64,000 bases of DNA from Salinicoccus cyprini (GTDB lineage: Bacteria > Bacillota > Bacilli > Staphylococcales > Salinicoccaceae), in the NCBI RefSeq assembly GCF_007713705.1, contig NZ_VMSJ01000001.1, positions 248,001-312,000 on the forward strand, read 5' to 3'. The position numbers and the translations under genes were made by a program. Each line of letters opens with the position of its first letter. The stretch's first letter is position 1. The notes under the pieces are model-generated. The model worked only from the letters and a program-made list of their open reading frames with translations. It was not told the origin of the DNA and ran no database searches. This document shows positions 1 to 8,362 of the stretch, in pieces.

Positions 1-84
1 AATTACTTAAGTAAAAATATACAAGCGGAAAGAGAAAGATTTATCAAATCTATTTATGAGGAGTCTCAATATTATGGAACGTAA
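1..84 (+). CDS. C-terminal end of an upstream capsule-cluster gene (partial)
   Basis: Frame 1 is open from the first base to a TAA at 82-84 and encodes 27 residues ending in ESQYYGT. The piece is charged and AT-rich like the following genes. It overlaps the likely start of the next gene (74) by 11 bases, as expected for translationally coupled capsule genes. It is too short to assign a family. Confidence 0.4.
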   Translation, partial: NYLSKNIQAERERFIKSIYEESQYYGT

Positions 85-1348
85 AATTGCAGTAGTTGGA
101 TTGGGGTATGTAGGGTTACCAGTTGCGGTGGCGTTTGGAAAAACTCAAGAGGTTATCGGATTTGATATCAATGAAAATCGTATAAAAGAGCTACAATCTG
201 GTTATGATCGTACAAATGAAGTAGAAAAAGAAGATTTGGAAATAACGAATGTTAATTACACTGCTAATACTGAAGATCTAAAGAAAGCTGATTTTATTAT
301 AGTTGCTGTACCAACTCCAATAAATAAAAATAACCAGCCAGATTTAACACCGCTTCTTAAAGCGAGTGAAACAGTTGGATCTGCTCTTACAGAGGGTACC
401 ATTGTCGTATACGAATCAACTGTTTATCCAGGGGCTACTGAAGAAGATTGTATGCCGGTTTTGGAAAGGGCTTCGGGACTTAAATGTGGTCAAGATTTCT
501 TTGTAGGTTATTCTCCTGAACGTATTAATCCAGGTGATAAAGAACATACATTTGAAACGATTACTAAAGTTGTTAGTGGACAGACGCCAGAAGTACTAGA
601 AATAGTGGCAGATGTGTATAGTTCTGTTGTAGAAGCTGGAGTACACAAAGCAGCAAATATCAAAGTAGCAGAAGCAGCAAAAGTTATAGAAAATACACAG
701 AGAGACTTGAACATTGCTCTAATGAACGAGTTGGCTGTGATTTTTAACAAAGTAGGAATAGACACAAAGGACGTTCTAGAGGCTGCAGGTACGAAATGGA
801 ACTTCTTGAAGTTTACTCCTGGTCTAGTTGGTGGGCATTGTATCGGTGTCGATCCATACTATCTTACACATAAAGCGGAAGAACTTGGGCACCACCCAGA
901 AGTAATACTCGCTGGTAGAAGAATCAATGATAATATGGCAAATCACATTGCATCATCAATAATTAAAGAAATGCTGAAAAAAGGAATTAGTGTTGTCAAT
1001 AATACAGTAAGCGTCCTTGGTTTAACATTTAAAGAAAACTGTCCTGATTTAAGAAACACTAAAGTTATAGATGTTATAAATGAGCTTAAAGATTTCGGTT
1101 TAAACGTAGCAGTCCACGATTCCGAAGCAGATTCCAAGGAAGCAAAGAAGTATTACAATATCGATTTAAAGGAAAAAAACGAACTAGCAACTACAGATAT
1201 TCTTTTATTTGCAGTACCACACAATGAGTATAGAAACAACATAAGAGAGTATTTAGATCAAGTTAACGAAAATGGAATAATATTTGATATAAAAGGTATT
1301 GTTGCAGATGCAGATATAAAAGAAAAACAGTCTATCTGGAGACTTTAA
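74..1348 (+). CDS. Nucleotide-sugar dehydrogenase, TviB/CapL/WbpO type
   Basis: Oxidises C6 of a UDP-N-acetylhexosamine to the uronic acid with NAD+, providing a capsule precursor in the cytoplasm. The 424 residues start with the Rossmann motif VGLGYVGLPVA. The catalytic cysteine lies in GGHCIGVDPYYL, and the C-terminal UDP-binding domain contains LGLTFKENCPDLRN. This is the full family length. An in-frame ATG at 56 exists, but ATG 74 is preferred because AGGAG at 59-63 sits ten bases upstream and homologues begin at MERKIAVVG. The gene is AT-rich and collinear with the sugar genes that follow. Whether the product is the ManNAcA or GalNAcA form cannot be decided from sequence; the TviB/CapL branch is inferred from the overall pattern. 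Confidence 0.9.
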   Translation: MERKIAVVGLGYVGLPVAVAFGKTQEVIGFDINENRIKELQSGYDRTNEVEKEDLEITNVNYTANTEDLKKADFIIVAVPTPINKNNQPDLTPLLKASETVGSALTEGTIVVYESTVYPGATEEDCMPVLERASGLKCGQDFFVGYSPERINPGDKEHTFETITKVVSGQTPEVLEIVADVYSSVVEAGVHKAANIKVAEAAKVIENTQRDLNIALMNELAVIFNKVGIDTKDVLEAAGTKWNFLKFTPGLVGGHCIGVDPYYLTHKAEELGHHPEVILAGRRINDNMANHIASSIIKEMLKKGISVVNNTVSVLGLTFKENCPDLRNTKVIDVINELKDFGLNVAVHDSEADSKEAKKYYNIDLKEKNELATTDILLFAVPHNEYRNNIREYLDQVNENGIIFDIKGIVADADIKEKQSIWRL

Positions 1349-1720
1349 ATGAAGTCTAAAGTGATACAAGTTGTTGCTATGGATTACTCAATAAGTAAAC
1401 TGATGAGTAATCTAATTAAAGCTCTAAATGATGCGATCGATGAAGTTCATATTATAACTAGTCGAGACCCTCATAAAATTTATTAGAGTCTCAAGGTTAT
1501 ATGATTCATGAAGTTAATATCGATAGGCAAGTAAAACCCATAAGCAACTTAAAAGCTATGAAAAATTTATCTAGAAAGGTTAAAAGAATAGGGACTTATA
1601 CTTTCATCTACCTATACCGATTGTCTCTCAATTAGCAATAGTGGCAAGAAGACTCACTTAAATTTATTTCATGACTTACAGATATAACGCATCAAACGAC
1701 AAGTGGTAATCCAAGAAAAT
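1349..1720 (+). pseudogene. Decayed GT4 glycosyltransferase, N-terminal part
   Basis: An ATG directly after the dehydrogenase stop opens a frame of 45 codons (MKSKVIQVVAMDYSISKLM...) resembling the N terminus of EpsD/CapJ-like glycosyltransferases. It stops at about 1486. Recognisable pieces continue across stops and frame changes: a GYMIHEVNIDR/KPISNLKAM segment at about 1497-1560, and PIVSQLAIVARRL around 1617-1660, where intact family members have PIASVLARIAAKL. No intact domain remains. From 1720 to 2016 I see no recognisable coding remnant, only AT-rich sequence before the next gene. Confidence 0.6.
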
Positions 1721-2016
1721 TTTTGACTACTAAAAATGACATGAGTGTTTCGTCAATGTAACCAAAATATAAAACAGGTACAAAGTGTCATGCGCTAAAT
1801 GTTTCTATTCCCTCTCTAGATAGGAGAATTCAGCCACCATAGTACTTTCATAAGCTCTGGTTTAAGTTTATACCTTATTGGCAAATTAACTTATAATTTG
1901 CGTAGCTATAATAGCATCAAGGTTTTATTTAAAATATAGCTTTGTATTAAAAAGTTAAATTTAAAAATGTTTCTATTTATACATTTGCAAGACAAATATG
2001 GAGTGGTATTTCAATT

Positions 2017-3159
2017 ATGAAAAAAAGAAATGAAGTTATACATCTAGTAACTGTTTCAAAAAGTCTATATCTTTTAAGAGGCCAATTAGAATACCTAAAA
2101 AATAAAGGATATAAAATATCACTTGCTTCCAGTCCGGGCAAGGAACTTACGGATTTTAATGAGACATCTAGAAAATATACTATACCAATGGAAAGAGAAA
2201 TCAGTGTTTTTAAAGATGTCTTTTCACTCATTCGGTTATTAAAACTTTTTTTGAACAAGCAACCTCTTATTGTCAACAGTGGTACTCCAAAAGCTGGTTT
2301 GCTGGGGATATTAAGTGCTTACTTAACTAATGTGCCAATTAGAATATATACTATGAGAGGTTTGAAATTACAAACAACAAAAGGTGTTAAGTTTTATGTC
2401 CTATGGTTGATGGAAAAATTGTGTTGTACATTAGCAACAGATGTTTTATGTATATCGAAAAGCATTCAAGAAGAAGTTATAAAGTTGAAGCTGGTAACTA
2501 GAGATAAAACAGTTGTACTAGGTAATGGTAGCAGTAATGGAATTAATATAAGTCTTTATCCTGAGAAGTTTAACACGAAGGAGTTAGTTATAGATAATTA
2601 TAACCACAATCTATTCACTTTGGGATACATTGGAAGGCTAGTTAAAGACAAAGGTATTGATGATGTAATACAAGTTTACCAAAGTTTTAAAAATCTTGGA
2701 TATTCGTGCCAACTCTTACTAGTGGGAAGCATAGAAGAAGGCGATCCAATAAGTAAAGAATCTTATGATGCTATAAAAGAGGACAAAAACATAGTTTATT
2801 TACCTCATCTTTATAATCCTAGTAAATATTATTATTTAATTGATGTCTTTCTTTTTCTAACAGCCAGAGAAGGATTTGGCAATGTTAGTATAGAGTCGCA
2901 AGCTGCAAGTACGCCTGTGATAGCTTATAATGTCACTGGAGCAAAAGACACGATTCAAAATGGAAAGACCGGCTTTATTATAGACAAAGGCAACGTTGAA
3001 GAAGTTCTTGAGAAAGCTATTTATTTCTATAATAATAGAGCAATACTACAGAAATATGGTGAAAATTCAAGGGAATTCGTATTAAATAATTTTAGTAATG
3101 AAGTGGTTTGGGATGAGATGGATCAATTCTATCAAAAAAGAATCAATGAAGTGAAGTGA
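2017..3159 (+). CDS. Group 4 glycosyltransferase
   Basis: Transfers a sugar from a nucleotide donor to a lipid-linked capsule intermediate at the cytoplasmic membrane face. The 380 residues show a GT-B fold. The N-terminal domain has SGTPKAGLLGI and YTMRGL. The C-terminal GT4 domain starts near residue 207 with LGYIGRLVKDKGID and carries the donor-binding EX7E region as AREGFGNVSIESQAA. It resembles the second GT4 of the window at 32626-33795 over its whole length, including the STPKAGLLG segment, so both may use similar substrates. It is the only intact glycosyltransferase in this AT-rich cluster, flanked on both sides by decayed ones. Confidence 0.85.
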   Translation: MKKRNEVIHLVTVSKSLYLLRGQLEYLKNKGYKISLASSPGKELTDFNETSRKYTIPMEREISVFKDVFSLIRLLKLFLNKQPLIVNSGTPKAGLLGILSAYLTNVPIRIYTMRGLKLQTTKGVKFYVLWLMEKLCCTLATDVLCISKSIQEEVIKLKLVTRDKTVVLGNGSSNGINISLYPEKFNTKELVIDNYNHNLFTLGYIGRLVKDKGIDDVIQVYQSFKNLGYSCQLLLVGSIEEGDPISKESYDAIKEDKNIVYLPHLYNPSKYYYLIDVFLFLTAREGFGNVSIESQAASTPVIAYNVTGAKDTIQNGKTGFIIDKGNVEEVLEKAIYFYNNRAILQKYGENSREFVLNNFSNEVVWDEMDQFYQKRINEVK

Positions 3160-3160
3160 C

Positions 3161-4092
3161 ATGAAACAACTCTTAGTTGTTAATACTACCTCCAAATACG
3201 TAAAGCTTAAAAACGGTGGATAAGAATATTTTTGGTCAAAACTTATTTAATTATGTTAGTTTTGATTGAATTGATTTTCAATCTATTATATATACTGCTC
3301 ATGGATTTCCTTTCATGATGATGTGTCCAAAAATAACTGCAAATTCTTCTTTTCAGTAGAAAAAATGATTGAGATATTTCACAGCTAGATTATAATTCTT
3401 ATACAAAGTAAAGAGAATTATAATCTAGCTGTGAAACCCAAGTTTCGCTCCGAAGGGAGAATGCTATGGATAAGTAATGGTATAGAGTTAAAGGGTAAAT
3501 TCGAGTATGCTAAATTTGCAAATAGTAACTTGAGAAAAAAGACTTATAATTCAACGATAATGACTCTATAGTGACGTTTATAGAAAGACTTGTAAAAGCA
3601 AAGGCGTTCTGAATCTACTTGAAGCTATATGAACCTACCTGATAATATCAAAGTAGTCATTATAGGAGTATTGCCTGAAAAAGAATGGGATACAACTGTT
3701 AATGAGAAGGTAAAGTAATATAAGAGAAGTGAAAATCTAGTTTTCGCAGAATAAATTAGCATATGAATGAATATTTTATGCAAGTGATGTATTTTGCTTC
3801 CCTTCGTATCGTGAATGAATGCATAGATTCATAATAGAAGCAATGCCAATGAAAAATGCTATTATAGCCACGAAAATCCGAGGTTCAAGAGAAGAAGTAA
3901 TGATAGAGATTCTGGTTTCCTTATTGACGGCAAAACAAGAGTAATATCTGAATAATATTAGATTTATATAATGATAAAGTAAAATTGAATAAAATGCAGG
4001 AAAGTAGCTATAATAGAGTCCACGCATTTTATAACAAGGAACATATTATAAGTCGTCAACTAACAATATTTGAAAGTGTGGTTAAACAATGA
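3161..4092 (+). pseudogene. Decayed full-length GT4 glycosyltransferase
   Basis: The whole interval is the wreck of one glycosyltransferase gene. In changing frames I can read YTAHGFPF (about 3292), KENYNLAVKPKFR followed by WISNGIELKGKFE (about 3409-3500), YASDVFCFPSYRE then IIEAMPMKNAIIATKIRGSREE (about 3780-3900), and a C-terminal block LYNDKVKLNKM...YNRVHAFYNKEHII. The last block ends in VVKQ and a TGA at 4090-4092, which overlaps the ATG of the next gene as ATGA. Order and spacing fit an EpsD/CapJ-type GT4 of about 300-370 residues. Several stops and frameshifts make it non-functional. Confidence 0.75.
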
Positions 4093-5021
4093 ATTTTATA
4101 TTTGTTAGTACAACTTCAAAACATAATAAAGAGTATTTAGAATTACCGAATAAAATGGTTTTTGAAGGAGCGAGTTTAAACTTTCTTGTTAGCAATCTAG
4201 AAGTACTTGAAGAGATAATAGAAAAACATGATAAAAATGAGACCCTATTTTTATTAGATACTGAAAAGAAACAAGGTTTATCATTATATGACGAAGCGGA
4301 TATTTCTAATAAAATTGATTATAAACCTAACGATTTAACAATGGAAGCGGCAGACCTAGCTGTAATTAATTATTTTGGAGATAATATTCAGAGTAAAGCC
4401 GTGGCAATATACGGGACTGGTAATATTGCTTTTAAAGTGGCGCTCAGACTCTCTGAAAGAAATATCAAGGTTTTTCTTTATGGTCGGAACAAGGATAAAA
4501 TTAGGGTTTGTATAGATGCTTTGAAACAGGTCAGCTTTGATTCGAGTTTGATAGAATACGGAAACAATAAAACGAAAGTAGATGGTTTACTTAGTTTTGT
4601 AAGTGCTGAGGAAATTATTGGCGAAGAATTTTTAGCTATTCTTAATCAAACATCTATTTGTCTTGATGGCGGTATAGGAAACTTTTCTAAGCAATTTATT
4701 AAAACAGCATTAAAAGTAGGGCATGAAGTGAGGAGACTTGATGTTAGACAGTCACAGGAAATTATGGAGGGTTACATCAAGTCACGTTTCAGTTCAAGAT
4801 TTAACAATATAATAGGTAGAGATAGAATAAAAGGTATATCAGTAGTAGCGGGTGGCATAATGGGTCTTGATGGAGAGTTGATTGTCGATAGAATAACAAA
4901 GCCATCGAAGGTTGTAGGTGTCGCAAATGGTATAGGGGGGGTTAAAAATGATGCAGATCTCAGTAATGAAGAAAGAGAGAAAATCAAAGCAGTTCAATCG
5001 TATATTGAACAGGGCATCTAA
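4089..5021 (+). CDS. NAD(P)-binding protein of a capsule cluster, function unknown
   Basis: The 310 residues have a central Rossmann motif, VAIYGTGNIAFKVALRLSER (about residues 104-123), followed by FLYGRNKDK, which suggests NADP specificity through the arginine. The overall plan recalls ornithine-cyclodeaminase, shikimate-dehydrogenase or glutamyl-tRNA-reductase-like proteins, but I see no family-specific catalytic motif. It begins in an ATGA overlap with the decayed glycosyltransferase and runs 74 bases into the following sugar transferase, so the three were one operon. A role in making an unusual sugar or amino-acid substituent is only a guess from context. Confidence 0.6.
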   Translation: MNFIFVSTTSKHNKEYLELPNKMVFEGASLNFLVSNLEVLEEIIEKHDKNETLFLLDTEKKQGLSLYDEADISNKIDYKPNDLTMEAADLAVINYFGDNIQSKAVAIYGTGNIAFKVALRLSERNIKVFLYGRNKDKIRVCIDALKQVSFDSSLIEYGNNKTKVDGLLSFVSAEEIIGEEFLAILNQTSICLDGGIGNFSKQFIKTALKVGHEVRRLDVRQSQEIMEGYIKSRFSSRFNNIIGRDRIKGISVVAGGIMGLDGELIVDRITKPSKVVGVANGIGGVKNDADLSNEEREKIKAVQSYIEQGI

Positions 5022-5637
5022 GAGACTGCTTGATGTAGGAGTTAGTGCAGTAGCCCTTGTAATTGTAAGTCCTATAGTAGCTTATACTTCATTTAAAATA
5101 AAAAAAGAAGATCATGGTCCAATCTTGTTTAAACAGAAGCGAAGCGGTCTAAATGATGAAACATTTGAGATGTATAAGTTTCGTTCAATGAAGGTCAATA
5201 ATAAAATAATAGGTACACACTCAACTCGGAATGAAGATCCTTATGCAGATTGGAAAGGTAGAGTGCCTGATAATTTTGTTTTTAAAAGTGCCTCTGGGCA
5301 TAACCCTAATGTAACTCAGACAGGGGAGTTTATACGAAAGTACTCCATTGATGAATTGCCTCAACTTATTAATGTGTTGAAGGGCGAAATGAGCATTGTG
5401 GGTCCGCGACCTGAGATAATACAAATAACGAATCACTATGATGAAGAGCAGAAAAGGCGCCTCGAAGTAAAACCAGGGATAACCGGATGGGCTCAAGTAA
5501 ATGGTAGAAGTGATATGAACCATGGAAAAAAAATTGATTATGATTTATGGTACATAGAGAATGAAAACTTTTGGTTAGATATAAAAATTTTATGGCTCAC
5601 TTTTGTCCAAGTGGTCAAAGGTAAAGGGTCTGTATAG
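4948..5637 (+). CDS. Priming sugar transferase (bacterial sugar transferase family)
   Basis: Transfers a sugar-1-phosphate from UDP-sugar to undecaprenyl phosphate, the first committed step of capsule assembly. The 229 residues have one N-terminal membrane helix (about 29-48), then the conserved core with FKQKRSGLNDETFEMYKFRSM, SIDELPQLINVLKGEMSIVGPRP and KPGITGWAQVNGR. The run of G at 4934-4940 is a plausible ribosome binding site for ATG 4948. The start lies inside the preceding gene, an overlap of 74 bases. It is a different protein from the second priming transferase at 23806, so two independent glycan pathways are likely. It ends the AT-rich cluster. Confidence 0.85.
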   Translation: MMQISVMKKERKSKQFNRILNRASKRLLDVGVSAVALVIVSPIVAYTSFKIKKEDHGPILFKQKRSGLNDETFEMYKFRSMKVNNKIIGTHSTRNEDPYADWKGRVPDNFVFKSASGHNPNVTQTGEFIRKYSIDELPQLINVLKGEMSIVGPRPEIIQITNHYDEEQKRRLEVKPGITGWAQVNGRSDMNHGKKIDYDLWYIENENFWLDIKILWLTFVQVVKGKGSV

Positions 5638-5917
5638 AAGTAAGACGGATAGACTAGTAAGTAATCACTACATATACATTTTAAAATTATCGAATTTTTA
5701 GTATGTTTAATCGGATTTTAAACGCTCTTTGTGACAGGCCAATTATACTATATACAATAATAGTTCTTTACCAATCTCTTTTATGAACATTGTACTTCTC
5801 AGTGCATTTACTCATACTAGAGTTTTTTTATTATGTTTATTTATAAAAACAATATAATAGATAATACTAAAATTTCTGTTATTATTAGCATGTATCAACT
5901 ATAAGGAGGAAACTTAT
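5638..5917. other. AT-rich intergenic boundary between capsule tail and core-like DNA
   Basis: No open frame or convincing terminator is seen in these 280 bases. Composition changes from AT-rich upstream to balanced downstream. AAGGAGG at 5902-5908 serves the gene at 5918. Confidence 0.5.
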
Positions 5918-6190
5918 ATGAAGTACTTTGCAGTTTTTTTACCTATGAAAGATCAGGAGAAAAGCAGTACGTTTAGAAACGACCATCTCAACTTTTTGTC
6001 TGATCTTAGAAACAAAGGGACTGTTTTTATGAACGGCAAGTTTTCTGATGGTGCAGGGGGTCTGGTAATTTACACTGGAGACAGTCTGGAAGAAGTGACT
6101 AAGATTGTTAAGACGGATCCTTACATCATCCATGGTGCGCGAGATTATGAGATTCATGAATGGGAAATGGTATCAAATCATAATTTCTAA
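5918..6190 (+). CDS. YciI-family small protein
   Basis: The 90 residues match the YciI (dimeric alpha-beta barrel) fold: a start FAVFLPMKD, a central HLNFLSDLRNKG with a histidine at the usual active-site position, FMNGKFSDGAGGLVIY, and a C-terminal DPYIIHGARDYEIHEW. The family includes dehalogenase-like and muconolactone-isomerase-like proteins, but substrates are mostly unknown. It sits eleven bases before the GarR-like reductase with its own AAGGAGG, so a shared transcript and a role in processing the same three-carbon or sugar-acid substrate are likely. Confidence 0.75.
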   Translation: MKYFAVFLPMKDQEKSSTFRNDHLNFLSDLRNKGTVFMNGKFSDGAGGLVIYTGDSLEEVTKIVKTDPYIIHGARDYEIHEWEMVSNHNF

Positions 6191-6201
6191 GGGGTGTTCT
6201 T

Positions 6202-7062
6202 ATGAATGTGGGGTTTATCGGACTGGGTATCATGGGAAAGCCGATGTGTGCCAATTTACTGTCTGAGGGGATAAAAGTATTTATAAGCAGTAGCAAAGAC
6301 AAAACAAATCGTGAGCTCGAAGAGAACGGTGCAGTCGTAGTGGAGAGTCAACTACAGGTTGCCGAGAATTCGGATGTGCTTATTACCATGCTGCCGAATT
6401 CCGAAGATGTCTACGAAGTGATTATGGAAAGTGGTCTGTATAAATCGTTGAATCCTGAAACCATCATTGTGGATATGAGTTCAATCACGCCTAAGATGAG
6501 TATGGAAGTATCAGACGTCGTCAGTCCTTTAGGTCACCAGTACATCGATGCACCTGTCAGTGGGGGAGAGGAAAAGGCGATTGAAGGGACGCTATCAATC
6601 ATGGCCGGCGGTGATGAAGATGCATTCAGTAAAGTGAAGCCTCTACTGGAAATTATGAGTGGCAGCATCACACACATGGGACCGGTCGGGTCTGGCAATG
6701 CAACGAAACTGGTCAACCAGATTATTGTTGCCAACAACATCATTTCTCTGTCGGAAGGGATGTCGGTCGCTCGAACACTCGGGCTTGATCTGGAACGAGT
6801 CTACAATGCCATCAGTGGTGGCCTGGCGGGCAGTAGTGTAATGGACGCCAAAACGCATCGAATCATCAGCGGCGACTATAGTCCCGGTTTCAAGATGAAG
6901 CTACATATGAAAGACCTGAATAACGTTTTCGAAAGTTTGGATGACAATGATGTGAATCTTCCTGTAACCGATAAGACAAGTGAAATAATGAATGCCCTTC
7001 TTGACGAAGACATGCAGGAACTCGACCATGGTGCGCTGTATAGATATTACGAGAAGGACTGA
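6202..7062 (+). CDS. garR: 2-hydroxy-3-oxopropionate (tartronate semialdehyde) reductase
   Basis: Reduces tartronate semialdehyde to D-glycerate with NAD(P)H, feeding glycerate kinase encoded 1.3 kb downstream. The 286 residues start with GFIGLGIMGKPMC, the beta-hydroxyacid dehydrogenase signature. They contain DAPVSGGEEKAIEGTL for substrate binding and GSGNATKLVNQI with the catalytic lysine, and the length is normal. Other beta-hydroxyacid dehydrogenases such as 3-hydroxyisobutyrate dehydrogenase share these motifs. The neighbouring CdaR regulator and glycerate kinase favour GarR/GlxR. Confidence 0.85.
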   Translation: MNVGFIGLGIMGKPMCANLLSEGIKVFISSSKDKTNRELEENGAVVVESQLQVAENSDVLITMLPNSEDVYEVIMESGLYKSLNPETIIVDMSSITPKMSMEVSDVVSPLGHQYIDAPVSGGEEKAIEGTLSIMAGGDEDAFSKVKPLLEIMSGSITHMGPVGSGNATKLVNQIIVANNIISLSEGMSVARTLGLDLERVYNAISGGLAGSSVMDAKTHRIISGDYSPGFKMKLHMKDLNNVFESLDDNDVNLPVTDKTSEIMNALLDEDMQELDHGALYRYYEKD

Positions 7063-7084
7063 GACTGTCACGTAGTATGAGTAA

Positions 7085-7125
7085 AATACTTATCAAGTTT
7101 GTTTGAACCTGATAAGTACTTTTTG
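7085..7125. terminator. Bidirectional terminator between garR and cdaR
   Basis: TACTTATCAAGTT at 7087-7099 pairs with AACCTGATAAGTA at 7106-7118 and is followed by TTTTTG. The A-rich left flank lets it work for the converging cdaR gene as well. Confidence 0.75.
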
Positions 7126-7132
7126 TATTCCG

Positions 7133-8221
7133 CTATCTATTGGATCGTCTATATATCCATATCGCAACTTGCAGTACGAGCGCTTCTTCAAATACTTTGG
7201 GATTATAGCCCGTATCCTCGATAATCTTATTCAACCGATAGATCAGCGAGTTTCTATGCATGTAATTTTTATCAGATGTCTTCTGGATATTCAAATCATT
7301 CCTAAAAAAGGTTTCAAGCGTATCAATCTGCCGTTCATCCAGATTACCGAGCACCCGGTTTGAAAATCTTTCACCGATGTCCTGATCTACTTGATAGAAG
7401 ATTGACTTTGCTTCTATTTTAGAGAAGGGAATGACCTGATGGTTCGGGTTGCCGATATCCAGAGCGATTTCGCATTCCTTATACGCCTGGTTGAAGTCAG
7501 CAAGTGTATGGAAGGGAAGGCTGATACCGATTCTAAATGTAATGCTGTTCTCTCTGAAGAGATTGACTATGACCTCTATCTCATCATCTATATTATTGCC
7601 TGCTTCGCTGTTGACTGTGATGAGCAGACGATTGAGGTTGGTAAAGCCAATGATGCTTCGGTTCAGATTGATGTTCTTTTCCACCATTTCTATAATCTGC
7701 CTGTTGGATATATCCCTCTCTTCCATCTGGACGGTCAGGGAAGTGAATGGTGGATCCAGCTTCAGGCCGAGCAGTTTCTGGTTCTGATCGATGATACTTT
7801 GAGAAGGCGCCTGTTTCAATAGCTGATCGATCAGTGTATCTCTCGCATGCTGCTTCCACTCTGTCTGCAGATCCAGATAGTCCTGCCTGATCATCAGTTC
7901 TGTTGTCATCTTGACCAGCTCCCCGATATTTCCCACTTCTTTAGGATCCCCTGTAATGCCGATTACACCGATGGTCTCTTCCATGAAGACAATAGGCAGG
8001 TTGATGCCAGGCTGTGTGCCTTCCCACTCTTCGTTGGAATGGATGACGAGTGTCTGATTTGTTCTTAGCACTTCCAGCGCGCCCTGGTGAATGCTACCAA
8101 GTCTCTTTTTATCAATGGAAGAGATGATAATGCCTTCAGTGTCCATAATATTGATATTTCGATCCAGCCGGTTGGATGTCTCTCTGACAATTTCCTTTGC
8201 TATTTTTCTCGTAATCACCAT
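7133..8221 (-). CDS. cdaR: CdaR-family transcriptional regulator of sugar-diacid/glycerate genes
   Basis: Activator that senses a sugar acid or glycerate. Read on the minus strand, it has an N-terminal diacid-recognition domain (about residues 1-135, with NIMDTEGIIISS and GVIGITGDP). A GGDEF-like middle follows, then a C-terminal PucR-type helix-turn-helix around TFFRNDLNIQKTSDKNYMHRNSLIYRLNKI. Start 8221 is chosen over 8236 because a GAGGAG site lies just upstream and homologues begin MVITRKIA. It is transcribed away from the glycerate kinase gene. The shared spacer contains a 9-bp inverted repeat that may be its binding site. Confidence 0.88.
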   Translation of the reverse strand: MVITRKIAKEIVRETSNRLDRNINIMDTEGIIISSIDKKRLGSIHQGALEVLRTNQTLVIHSNEEWEGTQPGINLPIVFMEETIGVIGITGDPKEVGNIGELVKMTTELMIRQDYLDLQTEWKQHARDTLIDQLLKQAPSQSIIDQNQKLLGLKLDPPFTSLTVQMEERDISNRQIIEMVEKNINLNRSIIGFTNLNRLLITVNSEAGNNIDDEIEVIVNLFRENSITFRIGISLPFHTLADFNQAYKECEIALDIGNPNHQVIPFSKIEAKSIFYQVDQDIGERFSNRVLGNLDERQIDTLETFFRNDLNIQKTSDKNYMHRNSLIYRLNKIIEDTGYNPKVFEEALVLQVAIWIYRRSNR

Positions 8222-8240
8222 AGTATTTCTCCTCATTGGT

Positions 8241-8290
8241 CATAGTATACGAAAATTGATATTTACATCGCTATTAATTCATATACTATG
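8241..8290. promoter_or_regulatory. Candidate CdaR operator (inverted repeat)
   Basis: CATAGTATA at 8241-8249 is repeated in perfect inverted form as TATACTATG at 8282-8290, 32 bases apart, in the spacer between divergent cdaR and the glycerate kinase gene. Position and symmetry suggest binding by a dimeric regulator, most simply CdaR. No footprint data are known to me. Confidence 0.5.
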
Positions 8291-8294
8291 TCCA

Positions 8295-8323
8295 TATACA
8301 ACTTTAGTCAATATTTATATAAT
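8295..8323 (+). promoter_or_regulatory. Promoter of the glycerate kinase gene
   Basis: TATACA at 8295-8300, a 17-base spacer and a perfect TATAAT at 8318-8323. The -35 box directly abuts the candidate CdaR operator. Confidence 0.6.
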
Positions 8324-8336
8324 TTAGACATTAGTT

Positions 8337-8350
8337 TGTAAGCGTTTTCT
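8337..8350 (+). promoter_or_regulatory. cre site (CcpA) in the glycerate kinase leader
   Basis: TGTAAGCGTTTTCT matches the Gram-positive catabolite-responsive element consensus at every position. It lies downstream of the -10 box and ends directly before the AGGAGG ribosome binding site (8351), a roadblock position. Catabolite repression of glycerate use is expected. Confidence 0.75.
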
Positions 8351-8362
8351 AGGAGGGGTATT

